The position numbers and the translations under genes were made by a program. A DNA stretch of 64,000 bases, taken from positions 23,300,384-23,364,383 of the forward strand of contig NC_091232.1 of assembly GCF_040958095.1 (NCBI RefSeq), written 5' to 3'. Shown here piece after piece: positions 51,598-61,505 of this stretch. This DNA comes from Procambarus clarkii. Taxonomy: Eukaryota; Arthropoda; Malacostraca; Decapoda; Cambaridae. A model generated the notes under the pieces. That model was given only the letters and a program-made list of their open reading frames with translations, was not told where the DNA came from and made no database searches. The first letter of the stretch is position 1. Each line of letters begins with the position of its first letter.

Positions 51598-53700
51598 TGT
51601 CATTACTGTTCCTGAGTATCAAGAAGGAACTCGCATAAGACCTTAGTGACCGGTAGTGACAGGTAAGCCGTCTTGACTGGTTGGCAGAAATGTTAAGACA
51701 GTATTTTCGGCGATTATAATATGGTCATCGATCAGTGAGGCTTCCAAGTGTCTGACATAATATTAGCTTCGATAAACACCAGTCTTAACGTAATGAATGC
51801 TCCCTGTGTATTAGTACGTATTTATAGATTACATATATATTTACATAAACCCTTCTCTGCACACTGCTAACCTGAACATGTGAGGTGCCCTCAGTACGAG
51901 GTTCAAAGGCTCCCACAACTAAACCCCTGCACTATAAACTTTGTGTATAAAGTCCGGCGGGAACACCATTATAGTGCATCCTCAGCACTGAAGGACGTCC
52001 ATGACCACCCTGATTCGGAAAAAAGTGTAGCCGGTCGAGGAGGAATTCCCCAAAGCTGGAGCCTCACCAGATAACTCGCACCCTGATCTTGTACGCTCTA
52101 CTTACGTCTTGCCAAGCCCTAGCTTGCATTGTTAAAGCCATCTACCATTGCAGGATGGTGATGTTGCATGCAATTCTAGCCTGGATGAAGTATAAATGCA
52201 CACCCTAATATTTCAGGTTCAGGTAATCTAACATAAATATGTTTTCATTATCCTGTGACTTAATTTTACTATTTATTTGTTTGCAAACATCACTAATTCA
52301 GCTTTTATTGGAGAGACGTGATCCTCACATCATAACTAGAAATATTCTACGTTATATTTAATATGTTATGAATTATGTGTAATATGAATCTTCAGGAAGA
52401 AATAATGTTTTCATTGTTAACATTGTTCTCTTATCTCCTGCATATCATATGGTTTACTTCCAATTACTAAATATGAAGTGTATAACATGTATAAAACACA
52501 TTATATTTCGTTACTAGGAAGCTTAGACTATTGCAATAGCTGAATTTGTACTATAGTAGCTCAGACTGTACTATATTAGCTTAATCTAATCTATAATCTT
52601 ATTCTTATCGCAATCCATACTATAATAATTTCGTTTGAACTATAATTGCTCAGTTTGTATTATAACAGCTCTATCGTTGTCGCAATAGTTTAGGCCACAC
52701 TGAAGCTTAAATCACCACTTGAACGTTCCTGTTGTCTCACATTTACCTTTTCACGTCATAATCACAGTTTCAGAAACTCTAATAAGATATTCTACAAAAC
52801 TCCTTCTCTCAGTACCTTCAACATCAGGCATAATATTTGTTTTTTTTTGTTCCTCATATATTCTGAACTTTGATAAATTTATCTTTTTCCCATATTCTAA
52901 AGTTCGAAAAATCAGTTTGCTTTCAAGATTTTCAAAAACTGGTGTGGATGTGCTATTCTTAACTTCCATTGGTCAAGGATTCAGTTTATAACTTTTGTCA
53001 GTCATGTGCTCCTACTCTCTACTGCATACGGCATTTTTTTCTAACTTTGGAATATTTTGGCTGCAATTTAATTTCGCTATAACTTTTCTGTGATGGTATT
53101 TTCCCATCACTTCCTTCCGTTCTCACATAAATCATTACTAGCATTTAATATTTTTAAGTCATAGATCCAGTCCCTCATTTTCTAAGAAATGACCCATCCT
53201 CATATGATAACCTTTCTATATTAATTGTTTTTCTCGTAATCCCCATTATTTAATTCCCGTTTTTATTCCTGCTTTCCTAAAATTATACCATAATTAAAAT
53301 TTCATTTAAAATCACATTGGCTGCATCTTTATTCCCTGTGATCCTTATAAATATACTTTATTTTCAATGCATTAATTTAAATCTAACCTTAAGTTTATAT
53401 TAACAAAATATTTCATAAAATTATATTATACGGAGAAACTTACTACAATGTCGTAGTTTTTTAACGAAGGAGAATGAAAGACCAAATATGTGTAAATGTA
53501 TTAAAAGACAAATTTTTGGATGTAACACGCATCCTTTCTTAAGATAATGTGTGTAAGGCTCTGAATAAGAGCCAAGGAGTTTACGTTTATAAATCTGGAA
53601 GAGTACCTCACTTGGCTTCCATCATTAGATGTTGTGATAATGTTCCCAGGGACTCTCCAAATGATGTCGAAGCTTCAGACGAATGCTCAGAACAATTTTA
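51598..53700. other. No feature recognised
   Basis: AT-rich unique-looking sequence. The 90-codon frame at 52719-52991 has no recognisable motif and a composition like its surroundings. Confidence 0.5.
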
Positions 53701-53840
53701 AACTCTAATGCTAAACTGAACAATCCTGATCTCCAATGATAAACAAAACAATATTAAACTCTAATGTTAAACTTAACAATACTAATCTCTAATGATAAAC
53801 AAAACAATATTAAACCCCCAATGATAAACTGAACAATATG
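53701..53840. repeat. 56-bp short tandem repeat, about 2.5 copies
   Basis: Starts at 53701, 53757 and 53813 with ACTCTAATGYTAAAC and ends TGATAAACAAAACAATATTA. Each unit is itself an imperfect double of about 28 bp. Confidence 0.8.
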
Positions 53841-54119
53841 AAATATCTTACCTGGTATTTCTAGCTGTAATTTCAATTCCTCTTCCTCGTTCTCTCATGT
53901 GTGGATAACAAAGAACCTGAAACAATTTGTTCACATATTACTGTCAAAAGTATGTCATCAGAATCTCCAGCTACAGCAGGGAAGATTACTGCATGGAATT
54001 TATATGTTAACATAGTACAATCAAATGCACTATGAATTATTCATACCGCCAAAATTATGTATCTATGCTTACTGTTACAGTATCACTATTACCATAAATG
54101 TGTGCTTCAAATATCAATA

Positions 54120-56010
54120 TATATGTATATGTATATAGTGCACGCCTCAAAGCTGTGCAGGCTCCCTACACACTTGACTTCTTTTTGGCAGTCCCATGTC
54201 TGCGACCGGCACATATCTTGATCCGCAGCAGCCTCCATATTGCAGTTGCTCTCCGACATGCTGCCCCTATCCACACTGTTCATAAGTGTATTTGCTTCGA
54301 GGGAGATGCAGACGATTATGGATTGCATTGCCTGCACTGAGGAAAATCAGTCGGTTTGCGCTCTAGACACGACGAAGTCAATGACATAATTAGGAGGAGC
54401 CTTGCCTTTGCTCAGTTGTTACGAACCCGATTCCATCGTCGGAGCATTGAGAAGCGACGTCAATGCCATCTGTGAGTCCGCTCCCGAAGCCCCCACAACA
54501 TGGACGACGCCATCTAGTGGTGGCAGGAAGATACCAGCAAGAGGAGCTAGAATCCTGTCCTAGTCAGCTCGAGAGGTAGCTGGTGCTGACCTCTGGTGAG
54601 GTGGCGCCTAGAAAAGCAGCGCCATCTATTATAGGAGGAGTTGTATGTCTCTGTCAGAGTACGTAAGTGATGTTTCCTAGTGTCCCATGTACTGACCAGT
54701 GTACTGATGACGTGTCTGTATCCACAGAGTCGACGTAGGGCTGCTGTGGTACGAGGACAGTCAGTCTACTCATGGCAGCCAATAGCTCTCTACTCCATTC
54801 TTCTTTACGGAAGCAGTGAGCCGCCGCTGGAGAAGAACTGTGCAGTGTTCTACTGTCTGCCTGTGAAGTGGCAGTGACAGAATTCGGCGTACCCGGGACT
54901 GGCTAACGGAAGAGACGACTGACAGTTAAGGTGCTACGGAGGAGTGTAACCAGCGAGTTGCAAGAAGCTCCTGCCAGGGGTTCGCTACCCCTGTATTTGT
55001 TAGTGTAGAGGCCCAGCAGCGCGAGGCTGATGTTCTCTGCCAGCACCAGGCTGGAGAGTGATTGTGGGCGTGCACGAAGAGCACCTAGTGAGACTGTGTT
55101 TTGGCTGGCTCCGTGTCCAGGGTAGACTCGTTGGTGTTTCCCAGTACTGGTTGAGGACGGTACTGTGTGTTGAGGAAACACGGTAGCTGACAAGACTGCA
55201 TCGATTGAGCATCGAGGAGCATTTAGTGTCTTATGAGAGAGACACTTGTGTACATATTAAGTGTAGTAATAGTTCCTTTAGGATTATATGAGGTGATGGG
55301 AAAGTGTTTATATGTGAATATATTAATAATTGATGAAGTGTCGTATTCAATGCACCTCCCCATTTGTATTTTACTTGCATTACCGAGCTCACTCCTTGAA
55401 AGCCACTACTAACTTGGGGCCGGATACCAGAACTATAGTTCCACCAGCAAAGAACCCGGTTGCAACCCATTGTGGCCGTAACACCAGTGTCCAGCGGTGA
55501 GGGAGCCCCACAACCTATTGAACCCTAACTCTGCTAGCTTTGCTGGCCGACCAGACGGGATCACATTGCACCCTTTGAAGGATGGCAGACAGATGGCGTG
55601 GAATTATACTTGAGTATCCCCACCCCCCCCCCCCCTCCTGGCAACAACATACATCAACCTCTCTGCCAGCCAAGCAGAAGGCTCAGAGAATGACACAAGT
55701 CTACGAAGTACAGGGAATTAGATCAATGGTTCAATTTCGTTACAATAGGAGCCGAGACCCTAGTCCATTGAGCGAGATTTTGCAAGATGTGTTAAGGTTC
55801 TTGGTTCCAGGCTCATTGACTTTACATGATACCCTAGAGTGGCAAGTTTTCTCCTCCAGCGCCTCAGTGTCGCGATCCAGAGGGGAAATGCCCACTGCAT
55901 CCTCGGTTCCTGCCTGGCGACCGAAGAGTTCCAAGAACTCTACAGCCTCTAGGAAACAAACTTCCCCTTATTTCCTTTTAATGTTCATTTTTTGTAAACA
56001 AACTATGTAA
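54120..56010 (+). pseudogene. LINE family C copy 1 (restriction-like endonuclease type), split by a solo LTR
   Basis: Coding parts are 54125-54416 and 55489-56010 on the plus strand. The first matches residues just before and through the Cys/His motif (CICFEGDADDYGLHCLH, then a stop in place of Cys, then RHDEVNDII). The second begins in the endonuclease (GRPDGITLHPLKDGRQ near 55545; AWNYT near 55597) and degrades with frameshifts, including one at a C13 run (about 55625). In copy 2 the two parts are continuous. The catalytic-type WD of WDYT reads WN here. Confidence 0.75.
54412..55488. mobile_element. Solo LTR (family L3, related to L2) in LINE C copy 1
   Basis: The LTR is 54417-55483 (1067 bp), from TGTTACGAACCCGATTCC to GTGGCCGTAACA. 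The flanks TCAGT and CCAGT represent a 5-bp target duplication with one change. Copy 2 of the LINE shows the empty site. Ends and several internal blocks (e.g. CAGCGCCATCTAT, GATGACGTGTCTG) match the L2 LTRs, but most of the sequence differs. It is thus a sister family of the same superfamily. Confidence 0.82.
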
Positions 56011-56025
56011 ATGTATAACCTTACA

Positions 56026-56029
<4 letters not shown>

Positions 56030-56086
<57 letters not shown>
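56030..56086. repeat. (TA)n(CA)n microsatellite
   Basis: TA run to 56080 followed by three CA. It sits between the end of LINE C copy 1 and a SINE. Confidence 0.97.
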
Positions 56087-56087
<1 letters not shown>

Positions 56088-56213
56088 ACTTTAGAACACT
56101 TTCCCACCAGGAGACTCGAACCCTAGCCAGCACAGAAGCCTTCCAGCAACTGGCATAACAGGTACGCCTTAACCCACTCCACCACCTGCTCAGACCCTTA
56201 AAAGAGATGGTAA
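56087..56213 (-). repeat. tRNA-derived SINE, longer copy of the family at 1-107
   Basis: On the minus strand an A-box-like GGAGTGGGTTAAGGC and a B-box-like GGGTTCGAGTCTCC are about 60 bp apart, like a Ser/Leu tRNA. The end abuts the CA/TA microsatellite as in the copy at the left edge. Confidence 0.7.
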
Positions 56214-56290
56214 TTTCGGAGTATTTATACACTCCAAAGATATACCACCTCCCAAGAGCACTAGAGCAAGTGAGGGGTCATTTTTATGTT

Positions 56291-56542
<252 letters not shown>

Positions 56543-56609
56543 TTTCGTACTTCTAAGGTGAAGAAAAGAAGTGATTTACTATAGAGTGTATTACACTTAT
56601 TTGTATAAT

Positions 56610-56665
56610 TTGCACGACGTTTCGAACCTCCATGGTTCATTCTCAAGTGAACAGATCTTACAGTA
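56610..56665 (-). ncRNA. Hammerhead-like segment of PLE family 2
   Basis: On the minus strand stem I CAC/GTG, the block TTGAGAAT, stem II GAACC...GGTTC, then GAAAC and GTC. As in family 1 the CTGANGA block is off-consensus, so ribozyme activity is uncertain. Confidence 0.35.
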
Positions 56666-56998
56666 CTAGTTGATTTTATACCCGCATTAGGTCAGGTGAT
56701 AATACAATGGAGGTGAAAACATGGGGGGATACATAAGGGATAAACATAGGGGCTGCAGAAGGCTTATTGGCCCATACGAGGCATCTCCTATCCAAACACA
56801 AAGATTAATCCAGTGTAATTGGCCTGTTATGTTGGACATTGTCTTCTGTGTTGGCATCGATATGTTCTTGTCTTGTCCTTACTCTCATGGTGGGTAGAGT
56901 AAATAGTTCCGTGATTTGGGTGTTCATGGTAGGTCGCTCTATTCTTATGTGAATTGCCTCAAGAGGCAATTCACATAGCGACCTACCATGAACATCCA

Positions 56999-57200
56999 AT
57001 TATATTCGGCCGTACGGGCAAACGGTCAAAAACGACGTTCTTTTTAAGAGGACAGGTTGCGTCACAGATTCGAACCCGCGCCCAAGAGCATCCCAGATGC
57101 TGGGATCAGTCGATTAGTCGATTAAGGCAACGTCGATTAAGGGATGCTCTTTGGCGCAGGTTCGAATCCTTTTCATGGCCCTTGTGGATTTGATCATAAG
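56999..57200. repeat. Inverted pair of tRNA-like SINE pieces
   Basis: The plus strand has GTCGATTAAGG and a consensus B box GGTTCGAATCC (about 57161) ending CCCTTGTGGATTTG. The left half (57060-57105) is a minus-strand partner (GATTCGAACCCGCGCC, AGAGCATCCCAGATGC). The arms meet near the duplicated GTCGATTA at 57110-57130. Confidence 0.6.
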
Positions 57201-57425
57201 AAAAACAGTTAAAAAAAACGAAATAAAAAAAATATGCCTACGAAATGAATGATATGGTAAACAAAATAGCTCAATTCCAATGAAATATCACACAATCTTT
57301 ATAAATAAAAATGTAAATATTCGCTTGTTCAAAATCACAAATCTCCAAAAGATCTTCACCGTTTGCTTTAAAATTTTCACACAACGTTCCATTCGCTGCG
57401 AGCGAGTTTTTGTATACATACTATA
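57201..57425. repeat. Inverted fragments of the dispersed repeat seen at 23439-25195
   Basis: The left part is in plus orientation (GAAATGAATGATATGGTAAAC, AGCTCAATTCCAA). After about 57296 the right part is in minus orientation (ACAAATCTCC, TTTAAAATTTTCACACAACG). Confidence 0.6.
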
Positions 57426-57454
57426 TAGAAATTGCTGAATTGCTGCTATTGCTG

Positions 57455-59323
57455 AAACCAATCCAGCTAGGATTTGGAATCCCCCTAGGCTGTGAAGCGG
57501 CTGCCCATGCAGCACGAGCATACATCACCAACATTTCTGATGAACAGGCCCTGCTCAAACTGGACTTTAAGAATGCCTTCAACATGGTAAGAAGAGATGC
57601 AGTACTTTGTGCCGTACATCGCCATTTCCGGCCCCTCTACCCGTTCATACTATCGTGCTACAGTGGTGAGTCAAAACTGCTCTTTGGTGAACATGAAATC
57701 AGATCATGTGAAGGTGTTCAGCAAGGTGATCCTCTTGCTCCCCTTCTTTTCTGCTTGGTCTTAAAATAAATCACCGAAAGCTTGTCCAGCGAGTTCAACA
57801 TCTGGTTTTTGGATGATGGCACTATAGCTGGCACCGTAGACCATCTCTTGGCAGATATCAGGAAAATAAGGGAGCAAGAAGTAAGCCTGGGTCTTGTCCT
57901 GAACCCTTCCAAGTGTGAAGTAGTCTCTTCCAACCCAGACATCGTAGCAAGAATAAGGTCTGCCTTGCCTGGAGCCCATGTCATTAGGGCCGAGAACAGC
58001 ACCCTCCTTGGAGCCCCCCTCGGGTCTAATGCCATTGAGGAGATCCTTGACAAGATAATCGCAGATCTTAGGAGGATGGACGACAGAATAGGTGACATCG
58101 ATGCCCAGGATGCTTTTTATCTCCTCACTAAATGCCTATCCCTTCCGAGGCTAACCTACTTTCTGAGGTGCGCCCCATCTTACGACAGCCAAAAGCTTGA
58201 AGAGTATGACCTCTTACTGAAGACCATGCTGGAAAAAATTGTTAACCTCTCCCTCAACGAATGCCAGTGGAAACAAGCCACTCTTCCTGTTAGGCTCGGT
58301 GGCTTGGGTGTCCGCACGGCTACCGAAATTGCTGTCCCAGCCTTCCTGTCTTCCTCCTCAGCATCAGATGACCTGGTTAAGGAAATTCTACCTGACAGCC
58401 TGAGTGATGTAGCGGGGATACAGGACCCCCACTACTCGGAATGCGACACGAAATGGGGTGCCATGGCAGACCCAGCACTCAGACCAGCCATGCCGAAAGC
58501 CAAGAAACAATCCAGTTGGGACAGCCCCATTGTAGACAAAGAAGCCACAGCTTTGCTGGAGGCAGCAACAACCCCCAGTGATCGTGCACGCCTCACAGCT
58601 GTGCAGGCTCCCCATGCAGGGGACTTCCTTTTGGCAGTCCCTATGTCTGCGACAGGCACACGTCTTGATCCGCAGGAGTTCCGTATTGCAGTCGCTCTCC
58701 GTCTTGCTGCCCCTATCCACATTGTCCATAGGTGTATTTGCGGCGAGGCAGATGCTGACGAATATGGATTGCATGGCCTGCACTGTGGAAAATCTGGTGG
58801 TTGGCACACTAGACACGACGAAGTCAATGGCATCATTAAAAGAAGCCTTGCCTCTGCTCAGTGTCCAGCGGAGAGAGAGCCCCGCAACCTACTGAACCGT
58901 GACTCTGTTAGCTTTGCCGGCCGACCAGACGGAATCACACTGCGACCGTGAAATGGTGGCAGACAGTTGGCATGGGACTATACTTGTGTATCCACCCTGG
59001 CAACCACATACATCAACCTCTCTGCCGGCACAGCAGGAGCCGCGGCGACACACAGAAAAAGAGACAAGTCAGCCAAATACAGGCAATTAGATCATTGGTA
59101 CACCTTCGTTCCAATAGGCTCTGAGACCCTAGGCCCATGGGGAGAGAGTGCAAGAAGGTTTCTTAAGGATCTTGGTTCCAAGCTCATTGACACCACAAGA
59201 GACCCTAGAGCAGCAAGTTTTCTCTTTCAGCGCCTCAGTGTCGCAATCAAGACGGGGAATGCTCGCTGCATCCTCGGTTCCTGCCCGGCGTCAGAGGAGT
59301 TCAAGGAAATCTACAGCCTGTAG
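57455..59323 (+). pseudogene. LINE family C copy 2: RT and restriction-like endonuclease, two in-frame stops
   Basis: A single frame of about 622 codons is interrupted only by TAA at 57767-57769 and TGA at 58949-58951. RT: LKLDFKNAFNMVRRD near 57555, CEGVQQGDPLAPLLF near 57710, FLDDGTIAG near 57808 (DD active site), LGLVLNPSKCEVV near 57890. C-terminal: a Cys/His motif (CICGEADADEYGLHGLHC near 58735, then RHDEVNGII) and an endonuclease of the PD-(D/E)xK type (FAGRPDGITLRP near 58915, AWDYTCV near 58970, KSAKYRQLDHWYTFVPIGSE near 59075, LFQRLSVAIKTGNARCILGS near 59225). The stop at 58949 replaces an expected Trp (RPW). The N-terminus and the first RT motif are missing (5' truncation near 57450). 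Confidence 0.8.
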
Positions 59324-59397
59324 GAAGCGAACTTTTTTGTGTGTCCTTTTAATGTTCATTTTTTGTATAAAATCAAAAATGTAACTGTATAACCTTG

Positions 59398-59431
59398 CAT
59401 AATAAAGTGTACACCATAAAAAAAAAAGGGG
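59398..59431 (+). terminator. Polyadenylation signal and A tail of LINE C copy 2
   Basis: AATAAA (about 59400) is followed ~18 bp later by a run of ten A, as expected for a retrotransposed transcript end. Confidence 0.65.
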
Positions 59432-60064
59432 GTGGTAGGAGAAGCGAACACTCTTACGTATTCAGAGTTAAATGGCAAGTTTTTCCCTGAATGCTCTGTG
59501 TTCCCTTCTCTGAGGCTGTGGGTCCCTATAATTGCACCAGAGGTGGTACCCCCCTACTATATAGATGTCTTGTCTAAGACAGGGAAAAAAAAGCTTTTAT
59601 GAAGCTTTTTTTCATGTGAGGGAAATCTACGAAACCTCTTTACCCATTGCTTTAAAATTTTGACAACGTTGCATTCCAATAGGCGCGTGTTTTTATATAC
59701 CTACTATATACATGCTTCACCTGTGAAAGGAAAAATATGTTTTTTTTAAAAAACAGCGCCATAATTTGGACAAAAGAGCAACACACACTGCAATCTCCGA
59801 AAGTTCTTTATCGATTGCCTTGAAATTGTGACACAACGTTCCATTCGAATATGGGTCTGTTTTTATATGCCTATTATATAGATGCCACACCTGTTAAAGG
59901 TAAACATGCTTTTTTCTTAACTGCGCCATCTGTTGCACGTAATAGCAACTCATGCTATACTAAATATGTTACGATTACAATTCAATATTTCCCATTACAT
60001 TGACAAAATGAATCTTGTACAGATTCCTTTTTTGTGTTTACGTGCAGTGTTAAGAGCGTAAGCA
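59432..60064. repeat. Dispersed repeat fragments, minus orientation; no gene
   Basis: From about 59585 to 60000 two subunits of the repeat at 23439-25195 occur in reverse (GATTGCCTTGAAATTGTGAC, AACAGCGCCAT, TAGATGCCACACCTG). 59432-59584 is unclassified. Confidence 0.6.
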
Positions 60065-61505
60065 ATGGTGGAGAAAACTACTATTGATACACTAGACGTT
60101 GTTCAGGCGTTCATAAACAACGAGAACTGCCTCTCCAAATTGAAGTTTTAAAGGAAACCAAAACTAGTGTTGATAAGCGCCTACCTTGAACTAAAAGTAA
60201 GAGAACAAGATCCTATCATAAATGAATAGACCTTTGAAACCAGAAGACAAACAGGAAAGTCTAGTCTGTAGCAAAGTAGCGAGTGATATGGACTCCACTA
60301 AAAAGGAAGACCTGGGAAGTGATGGTGCGAGTGACACAGGTGAACCTAATGTGTGCCTATTGACAGTGAAAATGCGAGAATTAGAAATAAATCGTGAAAT
60401 CGAAGGGAAAATATAGAAGTAGAGAGAGAAGAAAAAGAGCGAGAAAGAGAAGAAAAGGAGAAAAAGAAGAAAAGAACGTAGCTTTCATGAAAGGGGGAGA
60501 AACAGAAGAGAAAGACAGGAGAGAAAAAAGAAAGAAAATTCTTTGCTGTCTCCGAGAAAATAGCTGCCTCATTGGACTGGCCTATGGACAATCAGGCTAT
60601 TATGATTCAATCACTGCTAACTGGGAAGGCCCAAACAGCGTACTCCACACTGTCCGTAAGTCAGTCTAGTTGTTACGACGCTATCAAGAAGGTGGCGGTG
60701 ATGGCTTGTCAGTTGGTGCTTGAAGTATATAGACAGAAGTTACGTAACCTTAACAAAACAGCAGAGCACACTTTTAAGAGATTGGCTTGCATTAAGGAAC
60801 AGTTGGTTTACGATTGGTGTGCGTTTTGGAAGGTTGAGACTAAGGAACAGCTGGAACAACTTATCCCGTTGGAAGATTTCAAGTAGTGTCTATCAGATGA
60901 TCTGAAAACGCACTTGGAAACACAGCAAGTAGAGACATTGGGTGCTGCGGTCACCATGGCTGAAGAATGTATTTTAACTCATAGGCCCTCTACAAGATAT
61001 GTTTCCAAGACCAACTCAAGCAGGAGGAGTGAACCATTCCCCATGGTGCCGTGAAGAGAAAACTTCACCCCAGGTAGTCTGAGACGAACAAGCTCAAGGA
61101 GAGACAAAGTGTGTTTGACGTGCGGGAAGAAAGAACACGTGTCTGGTAAGTGTAAGAGCAGGGCAGGTAACGACCCGCATAGGGAAGTTATGCCGGTGAG
61201 TTATGTGACACTACCAGTTGAAACCCATTCCCTGTGAACAAATAGGAGAGAGAAACCAGGATTGTTTACCCTATACTTCGAAAGGGTATGTATCGAATGA
61301 CCAGTATAGCAGGTCAGTAGTAATTCTGAGAGATAGTGGAGCAGCCCAATCTCTGATTTTGAAGAGCACATTACCCAAGGAAGTGCCTACTGAAGGAAAG
61401 CAAAGTGTCATATTAGGTGGGTTTCTCTCGACTTTGTATGTTGCCCTCTTAGTAGAGGTTCATTTTCAATCCCGTATTTCAATGGAAAGTGTACATTGGC
61501 AATAG
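60065..61505 (+). pseudogene. Decayed gag-protease relative of LTR element L2
   Basis: Collinear with the L2 polyprotein: N-terminus (MVEKTTIDTLDVVQAF), a shorter charged helix, the capsid domain (IMIQSLLTGKAQTAYSTLS near 60600; KVETKEQLEQLIPLEDFK near 60830), a CCHC knuckle (CLTCGKKEHVSGKC near 61112) and a protease (VILRDSGAAQSLILKS near 61320). At least six lesions are visible, including TAA after KLKF (60148), TAG after IINE (60227), TAG after EDFK (60884) and frameshifts near 60410 and 60550. The right end is cut by the insertion of LINE A copy 2, and no LTR is visible upstream. Confidence 0.82.

Noticed and set aside
52719..52991. 90-codon frame as a small host gene
   Set aside because: AT-rich Phe/Ser-rich composition like the surrounding non-coding DNA; no motif, no splice or poly(A) context I can defend.
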